Shown: positions 19,949-29,354 of the stretch, piece by piece
How positions within the stretch are numbered: the first letter of the stretch is position 1
How the letters are laid out: every line of letters begins with the position of its first letter
NCBI GenBank assembly: GCA_902459845.2
Contig: CABPSV020000095.1
Span: 1-30,683, forward strand
Reading direction: 5' to 3'
Length of the DNA stretch: 30,683 bases
Source of the DNA: Hepatocystis sp. ex Piliocolobus tephrosceles
Taxonomy: Eukaryota; Apicomplexa; Aconoidasida; Haemosporida; Plasmodiidae
Notes under the pieces: model-generated
Told to the model about the DNA's origin: nothing
Databases searched by the model: none
Seen by the model: the letters and a program-made list of their open reading frames with translations, nothing else
Translations under genes and position numbers: made by a program

Positions 19949-21447
19949 TACATATGCATATGTACATGAGAAAGGGTTCGCACATAATATATTGTTTATA
20001 ACTATTGACATAAAAGTAAGCTGAAAAGCGGGAACCAAATATGTATATGTATACATATATAAATATGTGAATTATTAATATTGGATAAAATATATACTAT
20101 ATAATATAAGCACATAAAAAAAAAAAAAAAAAAAAAAAGCAAGTAAGTAAGTAAGTAAACTAACTAGTGAACAAACAAGCAAGCAAACTAACTAATGAAC
20201 AAACAAACTAGCTAGTAAACAGACAAACTAATTTGTAAACAAACAAAAAGCATTAGAAAAATAAGAGATTTAAATATATGGAGAAAAATAATTTATGTTT
20301 TGTATATACATGTTAAAAAAGGGGTAATTAATTCTAAAGAGTGGTAAGCTTTTATATAGCTATAGCTTAACTTTTTATAGTGCCATGAAAAATTTGTTAA
20401 TTTCGTATGTAATAATATGCAAAAGTGTATGGACACGAAAATATACGCATAAAAATAAATAAATAAATAAATATTTTTATGAACGTAAACAATTTAACAT
20501 AAGTGCAAAATAAATACATATTTATCGAATTAAATAAATGCACAAATACATACAATTATATACTTGTATATATTAATGCATTTTTTTACAACATATATAT
20601 TCATTATTTAATTCGTTCTTTTATTCTTTCTTTTATTCTTTCTTTTATTCTTTCTTTTATTCTTCCTTTTATTCTTCCGTTTATTCTTCCGTTTATTCTT
20701 CCTTTTATTTATTTATTTATTCTTTCTTTTATTTGCTTCTTAATTTATTTATTAGTTAATTTATTAATTTATTTATTAATTTTATTAATTTATTTATTAA
20801 TTTACTTTTTTTGTACACGAATAAATATATACATATATATTGTGCATATTACTGTTAGCAATTGCTGATTACATAAGATTGAAGAAGAAAAAAAAAAAAA
20901 AAAAAAAAGATGTTATTTCATTTAAGAAACTATGCCAAAAGAGCAAAAACAAAAACAACAAATACAACAAAAACAAACAAAAACAAACAAAAACGAAAAC
21001 AAAAAGAAAAATAAAATATAACACAATATAACATAACATAATATAATATAATATTATATAATATAATATAACATAATATAAAATAAAAAGTCATCGCGCA
21101 GTTCATATATACAAATATTTATATACGCATGTTTATATATATATATATATATATATATGTACGAGCTGAAAATAGTATACAAGACTAACATTTCAACAAT
21201 ACTTATATAATTTAGTACAACATGCGTTTTTCTAAACTCGACAGTTTAACCGTTCAGTCATTAATTAATTAAGCTTGTGCATAAGATAAAAAGAAAAAAA
21301 AAAAAAATTAAATAAAAAAAAAAAAACAAAGGAATAAGTTGTATAGTAGTTGGTAGGAGCAATTAATCGTATAATATATATATATATATATATTAACTCC
21401 CATTGTGAAGTGCATAATTGATTAATTTTTTTTTTTATGCAAAAAAT
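18535..21447. other. Intergenic region between the TLDc gene and GRP170
   Basis: This 2.9 kb spacer contains T-rich runs (18692-18710, 18766-18781, 28 T at 19315-19342), a 37-bp (TA)n at about 19170-19206, degenerate ~20-bp units with a GAGGGTA core (about 19725-19808), AAGT/AAACTAACTA-type short repeats (20139-20250), eight 12-bp TTTTATTCTTTC units (20619-20714), and ATAAT/ATAAC repeats (about 21005-21095). A GC-elevated islet lies near 18940-19040. Frames at 20503-20868 and 19865-20056 are repeat-derived or weak. I see no gene that I can support. Confidence 0.8.
20619..20714 (+). repeat. 12-bp tandem repeat, eight units
   Basis: Units of TTTTATTCTTTC drift to TTTTATTCTTCC and GTTTATTCTTCC, seven in register and an eighth degenerate. 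In one frame they read as FILS/FILP repeats, which is an artefact of composition. The array is in the GRP170 upstream region, about 730 bp from the start. Confidence 0.9.
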
Positions 21448-24400
21448 ATGAAAAACTTAGCAATGACAAGGTTTTTTTTTTATTTTGTATTTTTCTTTGT
21501 TTTAAGTATATTTTTTAAAAATGTAGATTTGATCGAGTGTGCGTCTGTGTTAGGAATAGATTTTGGTAGTGAGTTTATAAAAGTGTCCATTGTTTCACCT
21601 GGTAAAAGTTTTAACATATTACTAAATAATCAGAATAAAAGAAAAATAACCAATGCCATTTCGTTTGGAGGAAAGGTACGAACATTTGATGATGAATCTA
21701 AAATATATAGTACAAAACAACCACAAGCAACATTAATGAATAGTAATAATTTTTTAGGTTATGATTTATTTGATTCATTAAAAGATAGAGATAAGTATAA
21801 TATGTTAAATGATGATAATATAAAAGAGAATGCAGATTTTTATAATGATATAAATAATTATAATTTTCATAGTGACGACATTTCTTCTAAATATTTTGCC
21901 TATGATTATGTGGTAGATCATAAAAGAGGTACTATAAATTTACAATTGAAAAATGATATGGTTTTATCATCAGAAGATATTACTGCTAATATATTAAGTT
22001 ATATAAAAAAATTAGCTTTTAATCATTTAGATATAGATTATAAAAATACAAAAACAAGTCATATAATTTTAAGTTGTGTTATATCTGTTCCTTGTAATTT
22101 TTCCCAAAGAAAAAGACAAGCATTATTAAATGCAAGTAAAATAGCTGGATTAGAATTGTTAGGAATTATTAATGGAGTAACAGCTGCAGCTGTTCATCAT
22201 GTACATGATTTACCTGCCAAAACAACTAAATTGACTATGTATTTAGACATAGGTAGTAAATATATTAACGTTGGTATTGCAACTGTTAGTAATGAAGAGA
22301 ATGACAAAAAAATACGTACTAGGAGTGTTAAGGTATATGCATGTGAAGTTTTAGAAAATAGTTCAGGTACGAAAGCGGATATACTTTTAGCTGAATATTT
22401 GAGAAAAAAATTCGAAGAAAAAAATAATCTGTCTATAAATGATGACAAAAAAGCAATGAGGAAATTAATTATTGCAGCTAATAAAGCTAAATTATTATTA
22501 AGTGCTAAAAAATCAACTGATGTATATATTGAAAGTCTGTTTAATAATAAAAGTTTATTTGAAACTGTATCTAGAGAAGAATTTGAAAAAATAATTGAGG
22601 AAGTAATTATGAATTTTAAAATACCTGTAAATAATGCTCTTAAAAAAGCTTCTTTCGAATTAAACAATCTAGAAGCATTAGAATTAATAGGATCAACATG
22701 GAGAATACCTAAAGTGTTAAATGAAATAACCAACTTTTTTTCTCCTTTAAAAGTTGGAATGCATTTAAATAGTGATGAAGCAGTTACTATGGGCACTTTA
22801 TATATAGCTGCTTTTAATAGTGTGAATTTTCAAGTAAAACATTTTAACTATACTGATATTATTGGTAATGAGTATTATATAGTTATTAATCCTCCTGTTG
22901 ATGGTGATGCTACCGACACTACTAATGATAGTTTGGATGAACTAAAAAATAAACACATCGAAATAATTTCTTATCATTCTAAGTATCCAGCCAATAAAAC
23001 AGTTATATTAAACTATAGGGAAGGCTTAACTTTTTCAGTTTTTGAAAATAAAAGTATGATTATGCACTATTCTGTAAATCCTATAAATGAGACTATTAAA
23101 AAAAAGTATGAACATTTAGAACAACCAAAAATTCATATTAAATTTTATTTAGATAAACTTGGAATTTTGCATTTGGATAATATACTTATTGTATATGAAG
23201 AGGAGATAAAGGAGGAGGATGAAAAGAGCGAGAAAAAAGACGAACAAAAAGAAGAGAAGAAAGAAGAGAAGAAAGAAGAGGAGAAAGAGGAGAAGAAAGA
23301 GGAGAAGAAAGAGGAGGAGAAAGAGGAGAAGAAAGAAGAGAAGAAAGAGGAGGAGAAAAAGGAGGAGAAAGAGGAGAAGAAAGAAGAGAAGAAAGAGGAG
23401 GAGAAAGAGGAGGAGAAAGAGGAGGAGAAAGAGGAGGAGAAAGAGGAGGAGAAAGATGAGCAGAAAGAAGAGCAGAAAGAAGAACAGAAAGAAGAACAGA
23501 AAGAAGAACAGAAAGAAGAACAGAAAGAAGAACAGAAAGAACAGAAAGAAGAACAGAAAGAAGAGCAAAAAAATAAAGATTCTACTAAAGAAAGTAAGGA
23601 AACTAAAAAAAAAAAAACATTAAAACACAAATTACCACTAACATACGAAATAAAAATAATAAGACCAATCCCCTTAACTTATGAAGAAATAAAAGAAAAA
23701 AAGGAATATCTTCAAAAATTAGATGATCATGATATAAATATTTATTTAAAATCTGAAAAAAAAAATACATTAGAATCCTTCATATATGAAACAAGAAGTA
23801 AAATGAAACAAGATATATTTAAACAAGTTTGTAAAGAAGATATTATGAATGATTATTTATCAAAATTAGAAGAATATGAAGAATGGTTATATATGGAGCA
23901 AGATGAACCATTAGAAAATGTAAATAATAAAATAAAAGAATTACAGGATATTTATTTGCCTATTAAAGAAAGAGCATATGAATTAGAAGTGAGGGATAAA
24001 CTTATTGAACAAACTAATTTAAAATTTAAAACATTAAAACAAGAAATTATCGATTATTACCAAAAAAAACCTTGGGCAGAAAAATCAATAAATTTAGTAA
24101 AAGATGCTTTAGAAAAAGAAGAAGCATGGTGGCAAAATGCAAAAGAAGAACAACAAAAATTAGATAATTTTTCAACTCCATTCTTTAAATCTAATGATGT
24201 GGAAATGAAAATTAGTATAATTAGTCAGATGGTTAAAGGGTTAAATAAAATTAAAAAACCAACAAACAATGAAAAAAAAGAAAAAAAAAATAACACGAGT
24301 GATGATAAGAAAGGTAGTGAAAAAGAAAATGAAGAATCAAAAAAAACTGAAGATTCTGAACACAAAAATAATCAAGAAGAAATAAATGCTACAAATGAGG

Positions 24401-24573
24401 AGAATTTAAATGAAAATAAAAATGATGGTAATAAAACAACAGAGGGTAATGAAACAACACAGGGTAATGCGAATGAACAAGATGACACAACAGTAAATGA
24501 AAACAACGAAAATGAGAAACAGGATGATAATAACAAAGAAACTGAAAATTTAGAGCAGAAAGATGAGTTGTAG
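21448..24573 (+). CDS. GRP170: ER chaperone GRP170 (HYOU1/Lhs1-type large Hsp70)
   Basis: I take the ATG at 21448 (1,041 residues). The frame opens ten codons earlier only at a TTG; a second ATG lies at 21463. A hydrophobic signal peptide (about 8-23) with likely cleavage near ECA-S (31-33) precedes the Hsp70 ATPase domain: LGIDFGSEFIKVSIV (35-49), LDIGSKYINVGIATV near 265 and LIGSTWRIPKVL near 413. The phosphate-2 loop lacks the usual GGGT, as is typical of GRP170. A beta-domain follows to about 588, then a 120-residue Glu/Lys/Gln linker (about 589-712), an alpha-helical domain (about 725-960) with SINLVKDALEKEEAWW, and a long Asn/Glu/Thr-rich tail ending in KDEL. In other eukaryotes GRP170 is a nucleotide-exchange factor for BiP and a holdase in the ER lumen. 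Its TLDc neighbour is co-oriented but separated by 2.9 kb. Confidence 0.97.
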   Translation: MKNLAMTRFFFYFVFFFVLSIFFKNVDLIECASVLGIDFGSEFIKVSIVSPGKSFNILLNNQNKRKITNAISFGGKVRTFDDESKIYSTKQPQATLMNSNNFLGYDLFDSLKDRDKYNMLNDDNIKENADFYNDINNYNFHSDDISSKYFAYDYVVDHKRGTINLQLKNDMVLSSEDITANILSYIKKLAFNHLDIDYKNTKTSHIILSCVISVPCNFSQRKRQALLNASKIAGLELLGIINGVTAAAVHHVHDLPAKTTKLTMYLDIGSKYINVGIATVSNEENDKKIRTRSVKVYACEVLENSSGTKADILLAEYLRKKFEEKNNLSINDDKKAMRKLIIAANKAKLLLSAKKSTDVYIESLFNNKSLFETVSREEFEKIIEEVIMNFKIPVNNALKKASFELNNLEALELIGSTWRIPKVLNEITNFFSPLKVGMHLNSDEAVTMGTLYIAAFNSVNFQVKHFNYTDIIGNEYYIVINPPVDGDATDTTNDSLDELKNKHIEIISYHSKYPANKTVILNYREGLTFSVFENKSMIMHYSVNPINETIKKKYEHLEQPKIHIKFYLDKLGILHLDNILIVYEEEIKEEDEKSEKKDEQKEEKKEEKKEEEKEEKKEEKKEEEKEEKKEEKKEEEKKEEKEEKKEEKKEEEKEEEKEEEKEEEKEEEKDEQKEEQKEEQKEEQKEEQKEEQKEEQKEQKEEQKEEQKNKDSTKESKETKKKKTLKHKLPLTYEIKIIRPIPLTYEEIKEKKEYLQKLDDHDINIYLKSEKKNTLESFIYETRSKMKQDIFKQVCKEDIMNDYLSKLEEYEEWLYMEQDEPLENVNNKIKELQDIYLPIKERAYELEVRDKLIEQTNLKFKTLKQEIIDYYQKKPWAEKSINLVKDALEKEEAWWQNAKEEQQKLDNFSTPFFKSNDVEMKISIISQMVKGLNKIKKPTNNEKKEKKNNTSDDKKGSEKENEESKKTEDSEHKNNQEEINATNEENLNENKNDGNKTTEGNETTQGNANEQDDTTVNENNENEKQDDNNKETENLEQKDEL
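23211..23575 (+). repeat. Glu/Lys/Gln-coding low-complexity tract in GRP170
   Basis: A purine-only stretch encodes KEEKKEEE-type repeats that change near 23455 into regular KEEQ units (12 bp, GAACAGAAAGAA). It occupies the acidic loop that separates the beta and alpha substrate-binding parts in GRP170 proteins, but is strongly expanded. All frames on both strands are nearly free of stops here, which explains long false antisense frames at 23145-23630. Confidence 0.95.
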
Positions 24574-25194
24574 AACTTGAAGTAAAAATCAAAATATAGT
24601 CTGTTATGTTTTAATTAAGTTACATGTATTGTGTTATTCATTTTTTTTAAATATCTGCATATATATTCATTCAATTCTGTGCTTATATATTTTCACATTT
24701 ATACATTTGATTGATTATATATCTTCATATATATATATATTTTTTTTTTTTTCTTTTTTTTTTTTTTTGTATATGCGCTTTATTGAATTTTTAACGCACA
24801 CACGTACGTACATATATATATATATATGTGCGCGTATGTATGTGCATATGCTAACAAATTAGTAAAAATATTTTATAATATAAAACTAGCTGATTCATTT
24901 AATGTATATAAATTTAATATATACTTTCATTAGTCACTGTTTTATTTTTATGTTTAACATATATAATTTTTAAAATTATATATTACATACATATATACGT
25001 ATGTATATATGTGCAACATTTTATGTAGAGGTATGTATATATGTATGTAGATATTCCCCTCGTTCATGAACATATCTCTTTTTGAGAATTTTTACAGTTT
25101 ATTCTTAATTCGACTAATTATAATAATTTTTTAATGAAATAATTAAATTATTATTTTTTTTTTTTTTTTTTGATCTACTATTTGGATTACTTTT

Positions 25195-25413
25195 TTAATC
25201 AACTAATGGAATTTGAAACCATTTTTTTTTTTTTTTTTTAATTAAATTATTTGGTTCAGTTTCTTCAAGGTTATTAAGATGCATATATTTATGCACATAT
25301 CTCATCTTTTTCGGAAGCACCTTAACATAAAACAGAGCAATTGTTATATATACATTACAAACGCAAAAACATATGACGTTAAAAATGATTTTATATTTTA
25401 TATATTTTGAATT
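25195..25413 (-). CDS. Candidate unannotated open frame or exon with a hydrophobic segment
   Basis: A minus-strand frame is open for about 72 codons between stops at 25414-25416 and 25195-25197. It encodes a hydrophobic stretch (FNVICFCVCNVYITIALFYV), then VLPKKMRYVHKYMHLNNLEE, a poly-Lys run and WFQIPLVD. The only ATGs lie inside it (25305 and 25284), so if real it is an internal or terminal exon rather than a complete gene. GC at 25255-25350 is above the spacer average. I cannot define splice sites with confidence. Confidence 0.2.
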   Translation of the reverse strand, partial: NSKYIKYKIIFNVICFCVCNVYITIALFYVKVLPKKMRYVHKYMHLNNLEETEPNNLIKKKKKKWFQIPLVD

Positions 25414-26828
25414 TTAAAAATGTAAAATTTTTAATTTATAATTATCAATTAAGTAAGATTGCTGTATTTATTCGTCATTTTTAAAATGAAAAAAAAAAAA
25501 AATAAAAAAAAATAAAATAAAATGAAAAAATATAAAAATAAAATACACAACATTAAATGTTATTAAAAATGAGCTTAACTGTTATAAATACGTAGCACAT
25601 ATATATGTACTATAAAGGGAAAGAAAAAATATCATATATGCATTTGCAAAAAGAAAAAAAAAAACTGTGCTTAGTGTAACCATTTTAAACAAAAAAATAG
25701 TAATATAAATAATAAAGCAAATATAAATGTAAATAATAATGTAAATAATGAAAATGTAAATGACAAAAAAAAAAAAAAATTAATTAATTAAAATAATTTT
25801 ATCACATAAAATTACTTAGTATAATTAGTATTAACATCGTATGCTCATTCACAATATTTATATACTAAGTGTTAGAAGTATAAACGAGACAAAACTGTTA
25901 CATGTGTTAAGTGCTTATAATACACACAAAAATAACACATGTACTGGAATGCATACATACATACATGCATACATATATGCACGTGTATGAAATGCATGGA
26001 AAATGCAATGATGGATTATGTATACATTTACAAAAATATACATATAGATACCTATATATAAAAAGAGACAGAGTTATATTATTGTCACTGTTTTTAAAAA
26101 AAAACATAAAAATATGAACAAGCTGATGCGAGCAGGTTTATATTAACAACATAATATAAATCAGTTTATATAAATACGTTTATATGGATACGCACGTATG
26201 AATAAGTCTATATATATGTAGTTTTTGCCATTTCCATTATATATGGTATAAATTTTTTTTTTTGGGATTTAATGTTTTTACATCCTTATAAATACATATA
26301 TATATATATATATATTTATACGTAAAAATGGAGGAAAGAATAACAAACTAACAAAAAGTGTAAATTTTTTTTTTATTAGCTATATATTATAAAAAAAAAT
26401 GTTAATCATATTATTAAAAAAAATTATTTTATAAAATTAAAAACATGTATAATTATTACATTTATTATAGGACAAGAACTAATTTAATCAAATAGTTAGC
26501 ATGTACACACTTAACATTTATATATATGTATATTAAGAAACAAACAAATGAGTGTTATGCACCTAATCCAATCATTTATAAATGTACAAATACATATATA
26601 TCTTATAAAATCTTCATAAAATTATAAAAAATTACTATATTTAAATTACTGTTTTAATTACCAATATTACCGTTCATTAAAAAATATTTCATTTAATAAT
26701 GTCCGATCTAAAAAAAAAAAAAATAAAACATTAGTTAGTAACATGTGCATGCATGTACAACATATGAATATAAAGCACTTTATATGTGGGTCCACTGTTT
26801 GATATTATATATAACATAATCACAAACG

Positions 26829-26870
<42 letters not shown>

Positions 26871-27112
26871 CTTCATACATATTATAAGTGTATATTTTGT
26901 TTTTTAGTACTCATAAGCTTTAATAGAGAGTTTGATTTTGTATATAAATATATGCTCACTTAGTATGTATGTGCGTAGTAATCACACATTATATATATAT
27001 ATATATATATTTATTCTTGTGTACGTATTATTTATTTATATATTATTTTTGACTTTAATAAAAACATCATACTAAAAAATTTTAACTCATTTTTTTATTA
27101 CCATTATTTGTT

Positions 27113-27358
27113 TTATAAAAAAAAATTGAGTACTAACCATACACCTACAGCTACTATTACGAATATTAGTTTGTGGTTGCTTTTACAAATATCACTATAT
27201 ATATATATTTTTTTTTTTTTACAATACTTTTCTACAAATGTGTGCTAAATTTATTTTTATTTTTACACAATCAGTTATTAACATTTATTTTTTTTTTCAG
27301 CTCAAGTTTTACTTATGTCGTTCGTTCTTTCTATCATCATTATAATTTATTTTTGTTT
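27113..27358 (-). CDS. Candidate 3' exons ending in a transmembrane segment
   Basis: On the minus strand, 27194-27113 follows an acceptor-like TATATATAG and encodes DICKSNHK, then the hydrophobic LIFVIVAVGVWLVLNFFL and a TAA. GC is about 35%, far above the local spacer. Upstream, 27358-27313 lies between an AAAAG acceptor and a |GTAAAA donor and encodes KINYNDDRKNERH. Joining the two keeps the frame and gives a polar stretch followed by a C-terminal membrane anchor. The upstream piece is also in phase with the Asn-rich frame that ends at 27438. These may be alternative last exons of that gene, exons of a separate small gene, or chance. Confidence 0.27.
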
Positions 27359-27374
27359 CTTTTCACATTTATAC

Positions 27375-27410
<36 letters not shown>

Positions 27411-27437
27411 GTCCGATTTTTTATTTTGTTCATAATA

Positions 27438-29275
27438 TTAATTTATGTTATTAAAATTTTCATTTATGTTGCTATTATTATTTATCCAAGCATCAAGCTC
27501 GTAATCACGACCATTGTTAGCACTACTATTACTGGTAATGCTATTGCATGTGTCCATGTTGTACATAATGTTATTACATGAGACATTGTTGCTTAGGCCT
27601 TTGTTTTTAAAATCACGGTTGGTTTCGTTTTCTTGTTTTTTAATCGTATTAAACAAAGCAGATGATTTAATAGAATCCATACCATTTTTATTGTAATAAG
27701 GTAAAGATGTATCCTCACGTATGATTGGATTGTTGTTTAAATCGAAGTTTTCCAACAAGTTATGGGTATTTAAATTATCACCCACATTGTATGTGGGTTT
27801 AAAAGTATAATTTCGTTTATTATTAATATCATTTAATGTGTTTGAAAAAATGTTTATGTTATTATCTGTTTGCATAAAATGATTGTTTATATAAAAACGA
27901 TCAGTAAAATTGTAGTTATCATTACTAATAATAGTATTATTACTACAAGTAGTAGTAGTAGTAGTAGACCTATTATTATTTATTACATTGTTCCGATTTA
28001 TAGAATTTTTAGAATATTCCACATTCATAAATGTAGGTGGAACAGTATAAGTTTGTTCACCACAATAAATTGGATAATTATTTAAATCTTTACTAATAAA
28101 CATATCATTTTTGTTTGGTGTTTTATTATAATCCTTTTTAGGACTTAAGTTTTCCGAATATGTTAATCTTTTTTCATTGCTATTACAGCTAGTAATATAA
28201 TTATTATTATTATTATTATCATTACTTATTGACTTTCTATTTTTTTTATTATATGTTCTCGAATCACGTAATGTTCGCAAAGGTATATTTTTATTATGAA
28301 TATTTGCATTTTTATTTTTTTTTTTAGATATAGATAAATCTTTTAATTCCAAATCATGGATAGTAGTATTATTGTTTGTATTGGAGTTGTGTTTACGTGG
28401 TATTGCTGATTTATATATATTATTATTTCTATGCATAGTATTGTTAAAATTGTTGTTAAAAGTGTTGTTGTCAAGTCTGCTGTTGTTATATATGTTTTCG
28501 TCATTATCACGTATATTGCAAAAGTTATTTAATTTTATAGTATGTTCATCATTGTATTGTAAATTTTGATTATCAAGTTGAGTAGTAAACATGTTGTCAC
28601 TTTCATTATAATTATTTAAATTGTGTGTGTCATTCATACAATAATCGTTGCTGTTATTTGTAATATTTTGTGAATATGGAAAAAATTCATTATGTATATT
28701 ATTATCGTTTTTATTCATACTACCACCCTCCTCAATCATGTTATTATATTTTATTTTTATTGATTTGTCACTGTTTTTGGTTAAGCGATCTGCATCTGTA
28801 TAATCATCACTATTAGTTTCTCCTCCATATATACAAAATGAATTATTTGACATATGTTTATTACTATTAAAATTAGGATAATGAAGTCGATCGACTAAAT
28901 TTAAATCATGACAATTTTGATAATAATAATTATTATAATTAATATTGTTATTATTAGTAGCATTTGTATCAGTAGTAGTTACATCAGTAGTAGTTATATC
29001 AGTAGTAATTACATTCGTAGTAGCAGTTACATCAGTTGTAACAGTTGCATCAGTAGTAGCAGTTACATCTGTAGTAGCAGTTACATCCTTAGTAGTAATA
29101 GTATCATTAGCATTAGTGTTTTGAACAATATCAAATATTTTTTTTGAGCTAGTATTTGTGTTATATACATTGTCATGATAACAAAAATTATTACTATTGC
29201 ATGTGTTATGATAACGCACAACGTTATAGTTACTCTCACTGTTATATTCTTTACTTTCATATTTCGTATTATTAC

Positions 29276-29354
<79 letters not shown>

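Larger units (their letters stand above)
24574..27437. other. Convergent intergenic region between GRP170 and the Asn-rich gene
   Basis: Both flanking genes end here, so this should hold two 3' UTRs. It contains T- and A-runs (for example 25149-25171, 25222-25239), (TA)n blocks (26836-26869, 27376-27409) and many ATGTATAT-type motifs. A TGCATGCA palindrome occurs at 26746-26753; related sequences are ApiAP2 sites, but it is too common a word to call. GC-elevated minus-strand patches at 25195-25413 and 27113-27358 look partly coding and are listed separately. Confidence 0.75.

Noticed and set aside
19865..20056. 63-codon minus frame starting MYTYTYLVPAFQ
   Set aside because: Only its first half is non-repetitive; the rest is TA-repeat and poly-A translation. 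It is not strong enough to call.
20503..20868. 121-codon plus frame with FILS/FILP repeats
   Set aside because: It comes from a 12-bp T-rich minisatellite and lacks an ATG at its first listed codon.
22197..22796. 199-residue minus-strand frame inside GRP170
   Set aside because: It overlaps the conserved Hsp70 ATPase domain on the other strand, has no family resemblance, and results from the codon bias of the sense gene.
23145..23630. Long Phe/Ser- or Phe/Leu-rich minus frames and an Arg/Lys-rich plus frame
   Set aside because: They are alternative readings of the purine-only Glu/Lys/Gln repeat of GRP170.
26746..26753. TGCATGCA as an ApiAP2 binding site
   Set aside because: The word is a known type of ApiAP2 target, but a single copy in a convergent 3' spacer gives no regulatory support.
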